From NCBI RefSeq assembly GCF_009937955.1, contig NZ_AP018439.1, positions 4,278,001-4,342,000 of the forward strand: a stretch of DNA of 64,000 nt, given 5' to 3'. A model generated the notes under the pieces. The model worked only from the letters and a program-made list of their open reading frames with translations, had not been told where the DNA came from and ran no database searches. Below are positions 18,828-27,845 of the stretch, piece by piece. The first letter of the stretch is position 1; each line of letters opens with the position of its first letter. The DNA comes from Undibacterium sp. KW1 (GTDB lineage Bacteria; Pseudomonadota; Gammaproteobacteria; Burkholderiales; Burkholderiaceae_D). The position numbers and the translations under genes are program-made.

Positions 18828-19466
18828 ATGAGCAAAACAACCACCACAACTACCACAGTGACCGCGCATCCGAGCACAGCCCGGGGTCCGGTCGATCACG
18901 AAGTGCGGGATCAGATCATCATTGCGGCTACCGGGCACTTTCGCCTGTATGGCTACGAAAAGACCACCGTCTCTGACCTTGCCAAGGCCATCGGTTTTTC
19001 CAAAGCCTATATATATAAGTTCTTCGAATCCAAGCAGGCCATTGGCGAACTGATTTGCGCAAATTGCCTGCGTGAGATTGAAGCGGATGTCAGAACTGCC
19101 GTTGACGGGGTCAAGCACCCGCCAGAAAAATTACGCCGCATGTTCAAGACTATCGTCGAATCCAGCCTTCGCCTATTTTTTGAAGACCGCAGGCTATATG
19201 ACATTGCGGCCTCTGCTGCTACCGAACGTTGGGAATCCGTACGTACCTATGAGGAGCGGATAAAGCTCATGCTGGAAGACATTCTGCGTCAGGGGCGCGA
19301 GATGGATGAGTTTGAGCGCAAGACCCCGCTTGATGAGGCGGCGGCGGCGATTTACCTGGTGATTCGCCCTTATCTCAACCCATTGATCTTGCAGCACAGC
19401 CTGGATTCTACTGATGACGCGCCAGCTCATTTGTCCAGTCTGGTCTTGCGCAGTCTTTCACCATAA
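18828..19466 (+). CDS. TetR/AcrR-family transcriptional repressor of the efflux cluster
   Basis: 212 residues from ATG 18828 (GAGG about 11 nt upstream); the longer frame from 18765 would run through the operator. A Thr-rich N-terminus precedes a TetR HTH at about residues 25-70 (A-x-x-x-F-x-x-x-G-Y-x-x-T-T-V-x-D-L-A-K-A-I-G-F-S-K-A-Y-I-Y-x-x-F). The C-terminal domain is helical and ligand-binding by family analogy. Its position between the channel gene and the adaptor/pump genes, and the duplicated palindrome at both promoters, suggest it represses both. Confidence 0.87.
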   Translation: MSKTTTTTTTVTAHPSTARGPVDHEVRDQIIIAATGHFRLYGYEKTTVSDLAKAIGFSKAYIYKFFESKQAIGELICANCLREIEADVRTAVDGVKHPPEKLRRMFKTIVESSLRLFFEDRRLYDIAASAATERWESVRTYEERIKLMLEDILRQGREMDEFERKTPLDEAAAAIYLVIRPYLNPLILQHSLDSTDDAPAHLSSLVLRSLSP

Positions 19467-19482
19467 ATACGAAAAATATGAT

Positions 19483-19506
19483 GTGACTGTTGACAATATT
19501 AGTCAC
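19483..19506. promoter_or_regulatory. candidate TetR operator 2, GTGAC-N14-GTCAC, over a promoter
   Basis: GTGAC (19483-19487) and GTCAC (19502-19506) with a 14-nt spacer, matching operator 1 in arms and spacing. A TTGACA at 19490-19495 and CAAAAT at 19513-19518 (17-bp spacing) give a plausible sigma70 promoter for the adaptor gene, so repressor binding would cover the -35 box and spacer. Confidence 0.65.
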
Positions 19507-19550
19507 TAGTCCCAAAATGGGAATCCTATTCTGTTCTATATGGGATTTCT

Positions 19551-20660
19551 ATGTTCCGTCGTCTCTTTTTTTCTGTTGCCATCTCTGCATTGCCGTTTAC
19601 GCTGGTTGCTTGCAGTGAAAAACCGCAATCCGACCCTCGTACCGAAGCGCCGTTGGTACGTGCAGCTACTGTTCAGAGCGCGGCCGCGGCATCACGTACT
19701 TTCACCGGTACGGTAGCCGCCCGGGTACAAAGCGATCTTGGTTTCCGGGTTCCTGGCAAAGTGCTGGAGCGCCTTGTAGATACTGGGCAAACTGTCAAGC
19801 GCGGGCAGGTGCTCATGCGCATCGATCCTGTAGATCTGAAGTTGGCAGCCCATGCACAGCAAGAGACGGTGGCCGCCGCAAGGGCGCGGGCGCAGCAAAC
19901 GGCGGAGGATGAAGCCCGTTACCGTGACCTGCGCGGAACCGGTGCGATATCAACATCAGCCTACGATCAGATCAAGGCTGCGGCAGATGCCGCGAAAGCC
20001 CAGCTTAACGCGACCGAAGCCCAGGCAGAAGTTGCGCGTAATGCCAGCCACTATGCAGAATTGTTGGCAGATGCGGATGGCGTCGTCATGGAAACGCTGG
20101 TTGAACCTGGCCAGGTCGTCAGCGCTGGCCAAATCGTTGTGCGTGTTGCGCGTGCCGGACATCGCGAAGCTGTTATCCAGTTGCCGGAAACCTTGCGCCC
20201 TGCCATCGGTTCAGTTGGCCAGGCCACGCTCTTTGGCAAAGAGAGCCTTACTGTTCCGGCCAAACTCAGACAACTCTCAGATACGGCAGACCGGCTAACG
20301 CGCACCTTTGAAGCGCGGTATGTGCTCGATGGTGAGCTGTCAAATGCCCCATTGGGTGCTACTATCACCATTCAGATTCCGGGCGGACTTACCGTTGCAC
20401 AGGACAGCTTACGGGTACCTATTACTTCCCTGTTTGATGCAGGTAAGGGGCCAGGAGTCTGGGTGGTAGAGGGTGAACCGGCAAAGGTTGCCTGGCGTGC
20501 CGTCAAGGTTCAGCGTCTGGATGACGATGGCGGCTATATCAGCGGACAACTCAAACAAGGTGACCGGATAGTCGCACTCGGCACGCATTTGCTGCGCGAA
20601 GGTCAGCAAGTGCGGGTGGCCAGTCAGGCCACTGCCACAGCGCCGGGAGTGACGCCATGA
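19551..20660 (+). CDS. RND efflux periplasmic adaptor (membrane fusion protein)
   Basis: 369 residues. A signal peptide with lipobox L-V-A-C (Cys21) indicates a lipid-anchored adaptor. The lipoyl half-motifs and a helical hairpin are present: R-V-Q-S-D-L-G-F-R-V-x-G-K-V near residues 60-75, G-Q-x-V-x-x-G-Q-x-L, and an Ala/Gln-rich hairpin at about 100-165. A beta-barrel domain follows. The TGA overlaps the ATG of the pump gene (ATGA at 20657-20660). It links the inner-membrane pump to the outer-membrane channel. Confidence 0.88.
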   Translation: MFRRLFFSVAISALPFTLVACSEKPQSDPRTEAPLVRAATVQSAAAASRTFTGTVAARVQSDLGFRVPGKVLERLVDTGQTVKRGQVLMRIDPVDLKLAAHAQQETVAAARARAQQTAEDEARYRDLRGTGAISTSAYDQIKAAADAAKAQLNATEAQAEVARNASHYAELLADADGVVMETLVEPGQVVSAGQIVVRVARAGHREAVIQLPETLRPAIGSVGQATLFGKESLTVPAKLRQLSDTADRLTRTFEARYVLDGELSNAPLGATITIQIPGGLTVAQDSLRVPITSLFDAGKGPGVWVVEGEPAKVAWRAVKVQRLDDDGGYISGQLKQGDRIVALGTHLLREGQQVRVASQATATAPGVTP

Positions 20661-23600
20661 GCGAAGCTCGTTTCAACCTGTCGGCGCTCGCCGTGCGCGA
20701 GCGATCCATCACGCTGTTCCTGATCTTCCTGATCTCGGTTGCTGGCATTCTCGCTTTCTTCAAGCTCGGGCGTGCCGAAGACCCGCCGTTCACGATCAAG
20801 CAGATGACTGTCGTCACCGCGTGGCCGGGAGCCACAGCCAGGGAGATGCAGGATCAGGTCGCTGAGCCACTGGAAAAACGCATGCAAGAGTTGCGGTGGT
20901 ATGAACGCACGGAAACCTATACGCGTCCTGGTCTGGCATTTACCATGGTTTCATTGCTTGACAAGACGCCGCCATCGGAAGTTCGGGAAGAGTTCTATCA
21001 GGCACGGAAGAAGCTTGGGGACGAGGCCAAAAAGCTGCCGGCCGGCGTCATTGGGCCGATTATCAATGACGAGTATGCCGACGTCACATTTTCGTTGCTT
21101 GCCCTGAAAGCCAAGGGCGAACAACAACGCTTGCTTGTGCGCGATGCGGAAGCGCTGCGCCAGCAACTGCTGCACGTCGCGGGCGTAAAAAAGGTCAACA
21201 TCATAGGCGAGCAACCCGAACGCATTTTTGTCTCTTTCTCCCACGACCGTCTGGCCACACTAGGCGTCTCGCCGCAGGATATCTTCGCCGCGCTCAACAG
21301 CCAAAACGTATTGACGCCCTCCGGTTCGATCGAGACCAAGGGGCCACAGGTTTTCCTTCGTGTTGATGGCGCGTTCGACAATCTGGACAAGATTCGGCAG
21401 ACCCCGATAGCTGCGCACGGGCGCACGCTGAAGTTGTCGGATGTGGCGACAGTCGAGCGCGGCTATGAAGACCCGGCGACCTTCCAGGTCCGCAACAATG
21501 GTGAACCGGCATTGCTGCTGGGCATCGTGATGCGCGACGACTGGAACGGGCTCGATCTCGGCAAGGCGCTTGAAGCGGAAATCACCAAAATCAACACCAG
21601 CCTGCCGCTGGGGATGTCGCTTACCAAGGTGACCGATCAGTCCGTCAACATCAGCTCGGCAGTGGACGAGTTCATGGTCAAGTTTTTCGTTGCCTTGCTC
21701 GTCGTGCTGGTGGTCTGCTTCGTCAGCATGGGGTGGCGCGTCGGTATCGTGGTTGCAGCGGCTGTGCCGCTGACCCTGGCTGCCGTGTTCGTCATCATGG
21801 CGGCCACCGGCAAGAACTTTGACCGCATCACGCTTGGTTCGCTGATCTTGGCGCTTGGTCTGCTAGTGGACGATGCCATCATCGCCATCGAAATGATGGT
21901 AGTGAAGATGGAGGAAGGGTATAGCCGTGTGGCGGCGTCTGCCTATGCATGGAGCCACACAGCTGCCCCCATGCTGTCTGGCACGCTGGTCACCGCCATC
22001 GGCTTCATGCCCAATGGCTTCGCGCGTTCCACAGCAGGCGAATACACCAGCAATATGTTCTGGATCGTCGGCATCGCCCTGATCGCGTCCTGGGTGGTGG
22101 CCGTCGTATTTACCCCCTATCTGGGGGTAAAGATGCTGCCAGACATCAAGAAGGTTGAAGGTGGGCACGAAGCCATCTACAACACCCGCCAATACAACCG
22201 ATTCCGGCAAGTGCTGGAGCGTGTCATCGCCCGTAAATGGCTGGTAGCAGGAGCGGTCGTCGGGACGTTTGTGCTGGCCATCGCTGGCATGGGGCTGGTT
22301 AATAAGCAGTTCTTCCCGACTTCTGACCGGCCAGAAGTGCTGGTTGAAGTGCAGATGCCGTATGGCACCTCCATAGTGCAAACCAGTGATGCGGCAGCTA
22401 AGGTTGAAGCCTGGCTTGCGAAGCAGAAAGAGGCCAGGATCGTGACTTCCTATATCGGCCAGGGCGCTCCACGCTTCTTCCTGGCGATGGCACCTGAATT
22501 GCCCGATCCGTCGTTTGCCAAGATCGTGGTGCTCACGGGTGACGACAAGGAACGCGAAGCCCTCAAGTTCAGATTGCGTCAGGCGGCGGCTGACGGGTTG
22601 GCGCCCGAGGCGCGGGTGCGCGTTACCCAAATTGTGTTCGGCCCTCCTTCGCCATTCCCCGTGGCCTACCGCGTCATGGGGCCGGACCCAGACAAGCTAC
22701 GCACGATCTCCGCGCAAGTCGAGAGCGTCATGCGCGCCAGTCCAATGCTTCGCACCGTCAACACGGATTGGGGCCCGCGTGTACCTGCCTTGCACTTCAC
22801 GCTCGACCAGGACCGGCTCCAGAGTGTTGGTCTTACCTCTGCTTCAGTTGCCTTGCAGTTGCAGTTCCTGCTGAATGGGGCACCGCTTACGGAGGTGCGC
22901 GAAGATATCCGTTCAGTGCAGGTGCTTGGCCGTGCTGCCGGCAATATCCGTCTCGACCCTGCGAAGATCGCAGGCTTTACGCTGGTCGGCTCGGCAGGGC
23001 AACGTATCCCACTGTCTCAGGTAGGTGCCGTCAACGTGCGTATGGAAGACCCTATTCTGCGGCGCCGTGACCGTACACCGACCATCACGGTTCGCGGCGA
23101 CATCGCTGAAGGTTTGCAACCGCCAGATGTTTCCAGTGCCATCATCAAGCAGTTACAGCCTGTCATTAGCCAACTGCCTTCGGGATACCGGATTGAACAG
23201 GCAGGCTCGATCGAAGAAGCCGGCAAAGCTTCTACGGCGATGCTACCACTGTTCCCTATCATGATTGCGCTCACGCTGCTCATCATCATCTTGCAGGTCC
23301 GCTCGATCTCGGGGATGGTCATGGTATTCCTGACCAGTCCACTGGGGTTGATCGGCGTGGTGCCGACGCTGCTTCTGTTCCAGCAGCCATTTGGCATCAA
23401 TGCGCTGGTTGGCCTGATTGCGCTATCAGGCATCCTGATGCGCAATACGCTGATATTGATCGGGCAGATTCGTGAAAACGAAGAGGCCGGGCTGGCCCCT
23501 TTCCGCGCAGTTGTCGAAGCCACCGTGCAGCGTGCCCGGCCTGTGGTTCTGACGGCATTGGCAGCCATTCTGGCCTTCATTCCACTGACTCATTCCGTGT

Positions 23601-23725
23601 TTTGGGGGACGCTTGCCTACACGCTGATTGGCGGTACCTTAGCTGGAACAATTCTGACCCTGGTGTTCTTGCCGGCGATGTATTCCATCTGGTTCAAGAT
23701 CAGGCCAAGCCCATTGCAAAGCTGA
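20657..23725 (+). CDS. RND-family efflux pump, inner-membrane permease
   Basis: 1022 residues, the normal size for HAE/AcrB-like pumps. TM1 lies near residues 15-33. A large porter loop follows (P-x-x-T-x-x-x-M-T-V-x-x-x-W-P-G-A-T near residue 55-65), then TM2-6. TM4 has G-L-L-V-D-D-A-I-I-A-I-E, which retains the two proton-relay Asp residues. A second porter loop and TM7-12 follow, including L-x-G-I-L-M-R-N-T near the end. It exports an unknown substrate using the proton gradient. The gene is translationally coupled to the adaptor. Confidence 0.9.
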   Translation: MSEARFNLSALAVRERSITLFLIFLISVAGILAFFKLGRAEDPPFTIKQMTVVTAWPGATAREMQDQVAEPLEKRMQELRWYERTETYTRPGLAFTMVSLLDKTPPSEVREEFYQARKKLGDEAKKLPAGVIGPIINDEYADVTFSLLALKAKGEQQRLLVRDAEALRQQLLHVAGVKKVNIIGEQPERIFVSFSHDRLATLGVSPQDIFAALNSQNVLTPSGSIETKGPQVFLRVDGAFDNLDKIRQTPIAAHGRTLKLSDVATVERGYEDPATFQVRNNGEPALLLGIVMRDDWNGLDLGKALEAEITKINTSLPLGMSLTKVTDQSVNISSAVDEFMVKFFVALLVVLVVCFVSMGWRVGIVVAAAVPLTLAAVFVIMAATGKNFDRITLGSLILALGLLVDDAIIAIEMMVVKMEEGYSRVAASAYAWSHTAAPMLSGTLVTAIGFMPNGFARSTAGEYTSNMFWIVGIALIASWVVAVVFTPYLGVKMLPDIKKVEGGHEAIYNTRQYNRFRQVLERVIARKWLVAGAVVGTFVLAIAGMGLVNKQFFPTSDRPEVLVEVQMPYGTSIVQTSDAAAKVEAWLAKQKEARIVTSYIGQGAPRFFLAMAPELPDPSFAKIVVLTGDDKEREALKFRLRQAAADGLAPEARVRVTQIVFGPPSPFPVAYRVMGPDPDKLRTISAQVESVMRASPMLRTVNTDWGPRVPALHFTLDQDRLQSVGLTSASVALQLQFLLNGAPLTEVREDIRSVQVLGRAAGNIRLDPAKIAGFTLVGSAGQRIPLSQVGAVNVRMEDPILRRRDRTPTITVRGDIAEGLQPPDVSSAIIKQLQPVISQLPSGYRIEQAGSIEEAGKASTAMLPLFPIMIALTLLIIILQVRSISGMVMVFLTSPLGLIGVVPTLLLFQQPFGINALVGLIALSGILMRNTLILIGQIRENEEAGLAPFRAVVEATVQRARPVVLTALAAILAFIPLTHSVFWGTLAYTLIGGTLAGTILTLVFLPAMYSIWFKIRPSPLQS

Positions 23726-23859
23726 TTTGCTGTCCATGCTAAAAAATGTGCCGGTAGCGTTTCAACGGTGATCGACAGGGGAGCGGCATTCTTGCCGCCG
23801 ACTTCAAAAACTGTATTGCCTGAATTAACTAAACTATTAACAACGACTGAGACTATATC

Positions 23860-25272
23860 TTGAACCCAAAAATCCTTACCCTGACCATTGCTGCCACCTT
23901 GGGCGCTGTATCCCTGTCTTCCCATGCATCTGGCTATCGCTTCGGCTCCCAGAGCGTGTCGGCGCAAAGTACTGCTGAAGCCAACAGTGCCGAAGCGGCT
24001 GACGCCTCCACCATCTTCACCAATCCGGCTGGCCTGACCTACCTGGATGGCACCCGGATCGCAGTAGGCGTGACCGCCGTCTTACCGAATTCGAGCTTCT
24101 CAGATACTGGCTCCAGGCGTTTCACCGGCACCAGTTCTGGCGGACTGACTGCCCAGGATAGCTATACGCCGGGCATGGTGGCGGCACCATCCTTGTATGT
24201 CAGCAAGAAGATCAACGACCAGTGGGCCGCTGGCTTTGGCCTGTTTGTACCCTATGGTACCAAGCTGGACTACGACAACAACTGGTCTGGCCGTTACGCG
24301 CTGACCAATGTGAAGCTGGAATCAATCAACCTCAATCCGTCCATCGGCTTCAAGCTGAATGAACAGCATTCTTTCGGCTTCGGCGTGAACGCCCAGTTCA
24401 TGAAAGCCAATCTTGGGCAGGGGGTGGACGTGCCAGGTTCGATCGCCGCCCTGACTGGTACGCCAGCAGCAGCGACACTGCTACGTACCATTGTTGCCGC
24501 TGGCGGTAACCCGGCTGTCCTTGCAGGCGTCAAGGATGGTCACGGTTCTATGGATGGCGAGGACTGGGGTTATGGCTGGAATCTGGGCTATCTGTTCCAG
24601 TTGGACCAGAACACGTGCCTGGGCCTGTCCTACCGTTCTTCGATTTCGCACAAGCTCAAGGGCAGTGCTGTGTGGGACTTTAACGTCACCACTGATCCGC
24701 TAGTCAACAAGATCATTGCAGCCAATTCGGCCAAAAACAACTCCGCCGTGCTGCTGGATATCCACACTCCAGAGAGCTTCTCCATCAGCGGGTTCCGGCA
24801 GATCGATCCTAAGTGGGCCGTGATGGGAGATGCCACCTGGACGCGCACTTCGCGCTTGAAAAACCTGAACATCCAGTTTCCCGGAACCGTGCAGGGCGAC
24901 GAGGTGATCCTCCAGAACTGGAAAAATACCTGGCGCTTCTCGGCAGGAGCGAGCTACCAGCTTGATGAAAAGTTCACCCTGCGTGGCGGTGTAGCGTACG
25001 ACCAATCGCCAGTTGCGGGCACCACCCTGCGCCACCCAGCTCTGCCTGATGCGGACCGCGTGCAGTTGTCGTTTGGTACGAACTGGAAGCTGAACGGCAA
25101 CTCGTCTGTTGATTTGGCGTATTCCTATCTGCACTTTCAGGATGCGGACGGCAGCTACAAGAATTCTTGTTCGCCTTTAATCAGTGGATGCACTGGCAAT
25201 GGGGAACTTACCAAGGGTACCTGGCAAACCCGCCTGCATATGATCAGTGTGGCTTACAACTACAAATTCTGA
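23860..25272 (+). CDS. OmpP1/FadL-family outer-membrane transport protein
   Basis: 470 residues starting with a TTG codon (23860); the protein begins with a signal peptide ending near SHA-S. The mature N-terminus has the FadL hatch features: G-Y-x-F-G-S-Q-S-V, then A-x-A-A-D-A-S-T-I-F-T-N-P-A-G, typical of the N-P-A motif. A predicted beta-barrel ends in K-F, an aromatic C-terminus. The family imports hydrophobic compounds. Being 134 bp after the RND pump on the same strand, it may bring in, or balance, the hydrophobic substrate exported by the pump. Confidence 0.85.
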   Translation: MNPKILTLTIAATLGAVSLSSHASGYRFGSQSVSAQSTAEANSAEAADASTIFTNPAGLTYLDGTRIAVGVTAVLPNSSFSDTGSRRFTGTSSGGLTAQDSYTPGMVAAPSLYVSKKINDQWAAGFGLFVPYGTKLDYDNNWSGRYALTNVKLESINLNPSIGFKLNEQHSFGFGVNAQFMKANLGQGVDVPGSIAALTGTPAAATLLRTIVAAGGNPAVLAGVKDGHGSMDGEDWGYGWNLGYLFQLDQNTCLGLSYRSSISHKLKGSAVWDFNVTTDPLVNKIIAANSAKNNSAVLLDIHTPESFSISGFRQIDPKWAVMGDATWTRTSRLKNLNIQFPGTVQGDEVILQNWKNTWRFSAGASYQLDEKFTLRGGVAYDQSPVAGTTLRHPALPDADRVQLSFGTNWKLNGNSSVDLAYSYLHFQDADGSYKNSCSPLISGCTGNGELTKGTWQTRLHMISVAYNYKF

Positions 25273-25614
25273 GTCGAGCGAGGGTGCTTGATTTCAGCCT
25301 GCTTGATGAGAACTTGCGTGGGCAGTCCCGGCGCGTAAGTTCTTGAAATCATTGCTGAGACTTATATGGTATTTTGCCATCTTGACCAATACTGCAACAT
25401 TAAAAGTACGCGATATTGGATTTGATAGATTGCCCGGCGACCCTACCAGAATTTACGCAAAATTGTCAAAACAAGGTAAATCGACGAAAGCAGATCACCT
25501 CGAAAGAACTTACACAAAGTTGTCCCAGCAAGGCGGAGCGACGAAGGCAGGCCTTTAGTACGACCAGGAGCTGCAACGCAGTTGAGACGGCTTTGCGTAA
25601 GTCTTATTCAATAA
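25273..25614. other. intergenic region rich in inverted repeats
   Basis: 342 bp between the FadL gene and the fifth DUF4214 gene (opposite strands, convergent). It contains an imperfect hairpin at 25309-25343 (AGAACTTGCG/CGTAAGTTCT) and the repeat unit listed at 25508-25602, plus a half copy near 25451-25496. The open frame at 25343-25558 is composed of these repeats and is not called as a gene. Confidence 0.5.
25508..25602. repeat. 95-bp element with 17-bp inverted ends
   Basis: The left end ACTTACACAAAGTTGTC (25508-25524) and the reverse complement of the right end (25586-25602), ACTTACGCAAAGCCGTC, match at 14 of 17 positions. A related half unit, ATTTACGCAAAATTGTC followed by a similar 25-bp stretch, lies at 25451. 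This looks like a MITE/REP-type intergenic repeat at the right junction of the efflux cluster. Confidence 0.5.
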
Positions 25615-27474
25615 TCATCCCAGCCATTCGGTATAGACCACACCGTTTTGTATCTGCCCTATGACCTGTGCCTGGTTCTCTGCGCTTTCACAAAAACTGG
25701 CGAGCGCACCTGCGGGTGAAATCATGCCCTTGTTGAGCTGGTTGGACCAGTAATCAAAACCGGCCTGGTCTGGCGCGCGGTGCAGCACATTCTGGTAAAA
25801 ATTGTTGATTAAAGTGCTTATGCTGGGACTACTGCCATACAGTTGCTTAAATTCTGCTGACTGGAAAAAACCTGCAGCTACCGTAGTCAGGCTGGACCCC
25901 TTGTCCATATCCTTGATCCAGTATCCCAAGCCAGCCAGATCAGGTTTGCGGCCAAATGCAGCTTGATAAATGCGGTAAGCCTGGCCTGCGACCCCGTTCA
26001 CATCGAAGGCAACTGTCACATCTGCAAACTGTAGTCGTTCTACTTGCCCTGCTGTGTCGGTACCATCTTTTCCGAAATTATCTTTCACGACAAGAGAAGT
26101 GGCGTTTCCAGAAATCGTATAGTTTGCCTTTTTTCCAGTGTAGACCAGTGTATCAAGACCATTACCCCCTGTAATAATGTCGTCTCCACCACCGGCAATG
26201 ATGATGTCATTACCCGAACCAGCAAGAAAAACATCATTTAAACTACTACCTGTCAGATAGTCATTTCCTTCAGTGCCATTGACGTTCTTGCCTACGGCAG
26301 ACGGATTCGGTATTGTCCAAAAAGTAAAGTCGCTTGATCCGGCATAGAAATTAGCATTCAGATCCCAAATCGCCCCCTTGGGGATGCTAAGTGTATATTT
26401 AGTATCATATGCAAGCGTGACCATGTAAGGAATGACGAGCTTATTCTGATCCATTATGCTCATATTACGATTGTTGATTGCGTCGAAACTGGCGACAACT
26501 TTTCCTGTTTCATCTTTTATCGTGATGATGCCGAAGCCTAAAACGACAGCTTCATTAAAGGTAACGACAAGTTCATCCCTGATGGGCATGGGCTTACCCA
26601 GCTGCGTTGGAGAGAACGAGACAACAGTGGGTGGGACATCATCAATTGCGCCATACACTTTGATTTTCGTGTTCACCCGAAATAGTGCTTGAAGAAGCAA
26701 AGAGTTATAACTCGTTACGTTCCCGTCATAGTCCGTAATATCGACACGTACTACATTGTAGGTACCATTTTTACTGGTGCGGTCTATCGAAAAAGTTTGC
26801 GTCGAAGCGCCATCCTTCCACGAATCGTTTGCACCGGTTAAAGTCAGGGTATTACTGGTGCCACCATTGTTTTTTAAATCGTAGGTGATGGGGGCATCAA
26901 GGACAATGGCAAAGCTACGGATTCCTGATATGTCATCTTTGGCATAGGTAGTAATTTTTAGCTGCCCATCATTTTTTGACAAATCCAGCGTATCTGGAAT
27001 CTCTATCGATTGCAGAGTCGGTCCCATGATGTCGGTTGTCTTACCAAACTTGTTGAGAAACAACATGTAGTCAGCTTCTGGATTACCTTGATTTGTTACC
27101 TTGACAAAGTAATCTGTATAGTTGGCCTGACCGGTATAGTGAAAATTGATGCTGGTTTCAAAAATCTCGGTATTAACGGCAGACGAAGCACCGGAGACAG
27201 GATTACCGTTACGGTCCGTAATTTCTATTTTTACTCCGCTATTGGACTTAGCCCAGGGGCGTCCCAAACTGTTAACGCTATCGGTAGACAAGTTCAGTAT
27301 ATAGTCAGCTGGGCCATCGAGCTCCAGGGCATACCAATCAACCAAGTCCGATGAAGACAATTTACCAAATGACTTCTTGCTTAGTTTTACTTTAAAAGTT
27401 GTATTGGGTTCGCTAGAATCATAGCCGTAAGTTTTTTCATCAGTATGAGATTCGTTCCCAATAATGTATGCCAT
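25615..27474 (-). CDS. secreted-type protein: PPC-like, Ig-like, RTX-like, DUF4214
   Basis: 619 residues from the ATG at 27472-27474, aligned with the M-A-Y start of its paralogues; an upstream start at 27489 is possible. It has the full architecture of the 618-residue paralogue: PPC-like domain (D-W-Y-A-L-E-L-D-G-P), beta region, Ig-like domain, a short set of G-G-D-D/G-N-D repeats and DUF4214, ending T-E-W-L-G. Base composition in the N-terminal two-thirds is more AT-rich than in its siblings. The last ~150 bp are almost identical to the next gene upstream. Confidence 0.77.
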   Translation of the reverse strand: MAYIIGNESHTDEKTYGYDSSEPNTTFKVKLSKKSFGKLSSSDLVDWYALELDGPADYILNLSTDSVNSLGRPWAKSNSGVKIEITDRNGNPVSGASSAVNTEIFETSINFHYTGQANYTDYFVKVTNQGNPEADYMLFLNKFGKTTDIMGPTLQSIEIPDTLDLSKNDGQLKITTYAKDDISGIRSFAIVLDAPITYDLKNNGGTSNTLTLTGANDSWKDGASTQTFSIDRTSKNGTYNVVRVDITDYDGNVTSYNSLLLQALFRVNTKIKVYGAIDDVPPTVVSFSPTQLGKPMPIRDELVVTFNEAVVLGFGIITIKDETGKVVASFDAINNRNMSIMDQNKLVIPYMVTLAYDTKYTLSIPKGAIWDLNANFYAGSSDFTFWTIPNPSAVGKNVNGTEGNDYLTGSSLNDVFLAGSGNDIIIAGGGDDIITGGNGLDTLVYTGKKANYTISGNATSLVVKDNFGKDGTDTAGQVERLQFADVTVAFDVNGVAGQAYRIYQAAFGRKPDLAGLGYWIKDMDKGSSLTTVAAGFFQSAEFKQLYGSSPSISTLINNFYQNVLHRAPDQAGFDYWSNQLNKGMISPAGALASFCESAENQAQVIGQIQNGVVYTEWLG

Positions 27475-27845
27475 GAAACACGCTTTCAAATAGAGTAAAA
27501 ATTTTGCTGATGGCCTGAATCAGATGCTAAATTCCATATCGGCACCAGTCTCCATCCTGATAGTGGATTGAAGTTTTCCTGATACCTGCGAACATAGGCA
27601 AAAAAGGACGAGAATTGTAACAATTTTTCAATTGCCCCAGTAATTTTTCTAGCGCCTCGTCTATCCTCACAAGCAAGAGGGACAAATATCACACTAACAA
27701 GGCTTGCGTCCTGGACAGGTTGACCTCGCCAAAGCTTTGCGTCAGGGCAAAAAAAAGGGCGGCATAGCAGCCGCCCCATTTCATTGATCACTACACATGG
27801 CCTCCGCTTGATCCATCAGGCGGAGACTCCAGGCTAATCAACCAA
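27475..27845. other. intergenic region with terminator, no supported gene
   Basis: 371 bp between the fifth and sixth DUF4214 genes (same strand). It holds the terminator at 27749-27776 and must carry the promoter of the downstream gene. A minus-strand open frame at 27486-27791 runs through the terminator and shows no domain, so it is not called. Confidence 0.5.
27749..27776 (-). terminator. intrinsic terminator of the sixth DUF4214 gene
   Basis: On the minus strand GGGCGGC pairs with GCCGCCC (27757-27763 with 27770-27776, 6-nt loop), followed by eight U residues (27749-27756). It lies 70 bp past the stop at 27846. Confidence 0.85.

Noticed and set aside
25343..25558. Plus-strand frame with repeated phrases (Y-A-K-L-S-x-Q-G)
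   Set aside because: The repetition comes from duplicated intergenic palindromic DNA, not from a protein repeat.
27486..27791. Minus-strand open frame of about 100 codons between the fifth and sixth DUF4214 genes
   Set aside because: It runs through a clear intrinsic terminator and has no domain or start signal.
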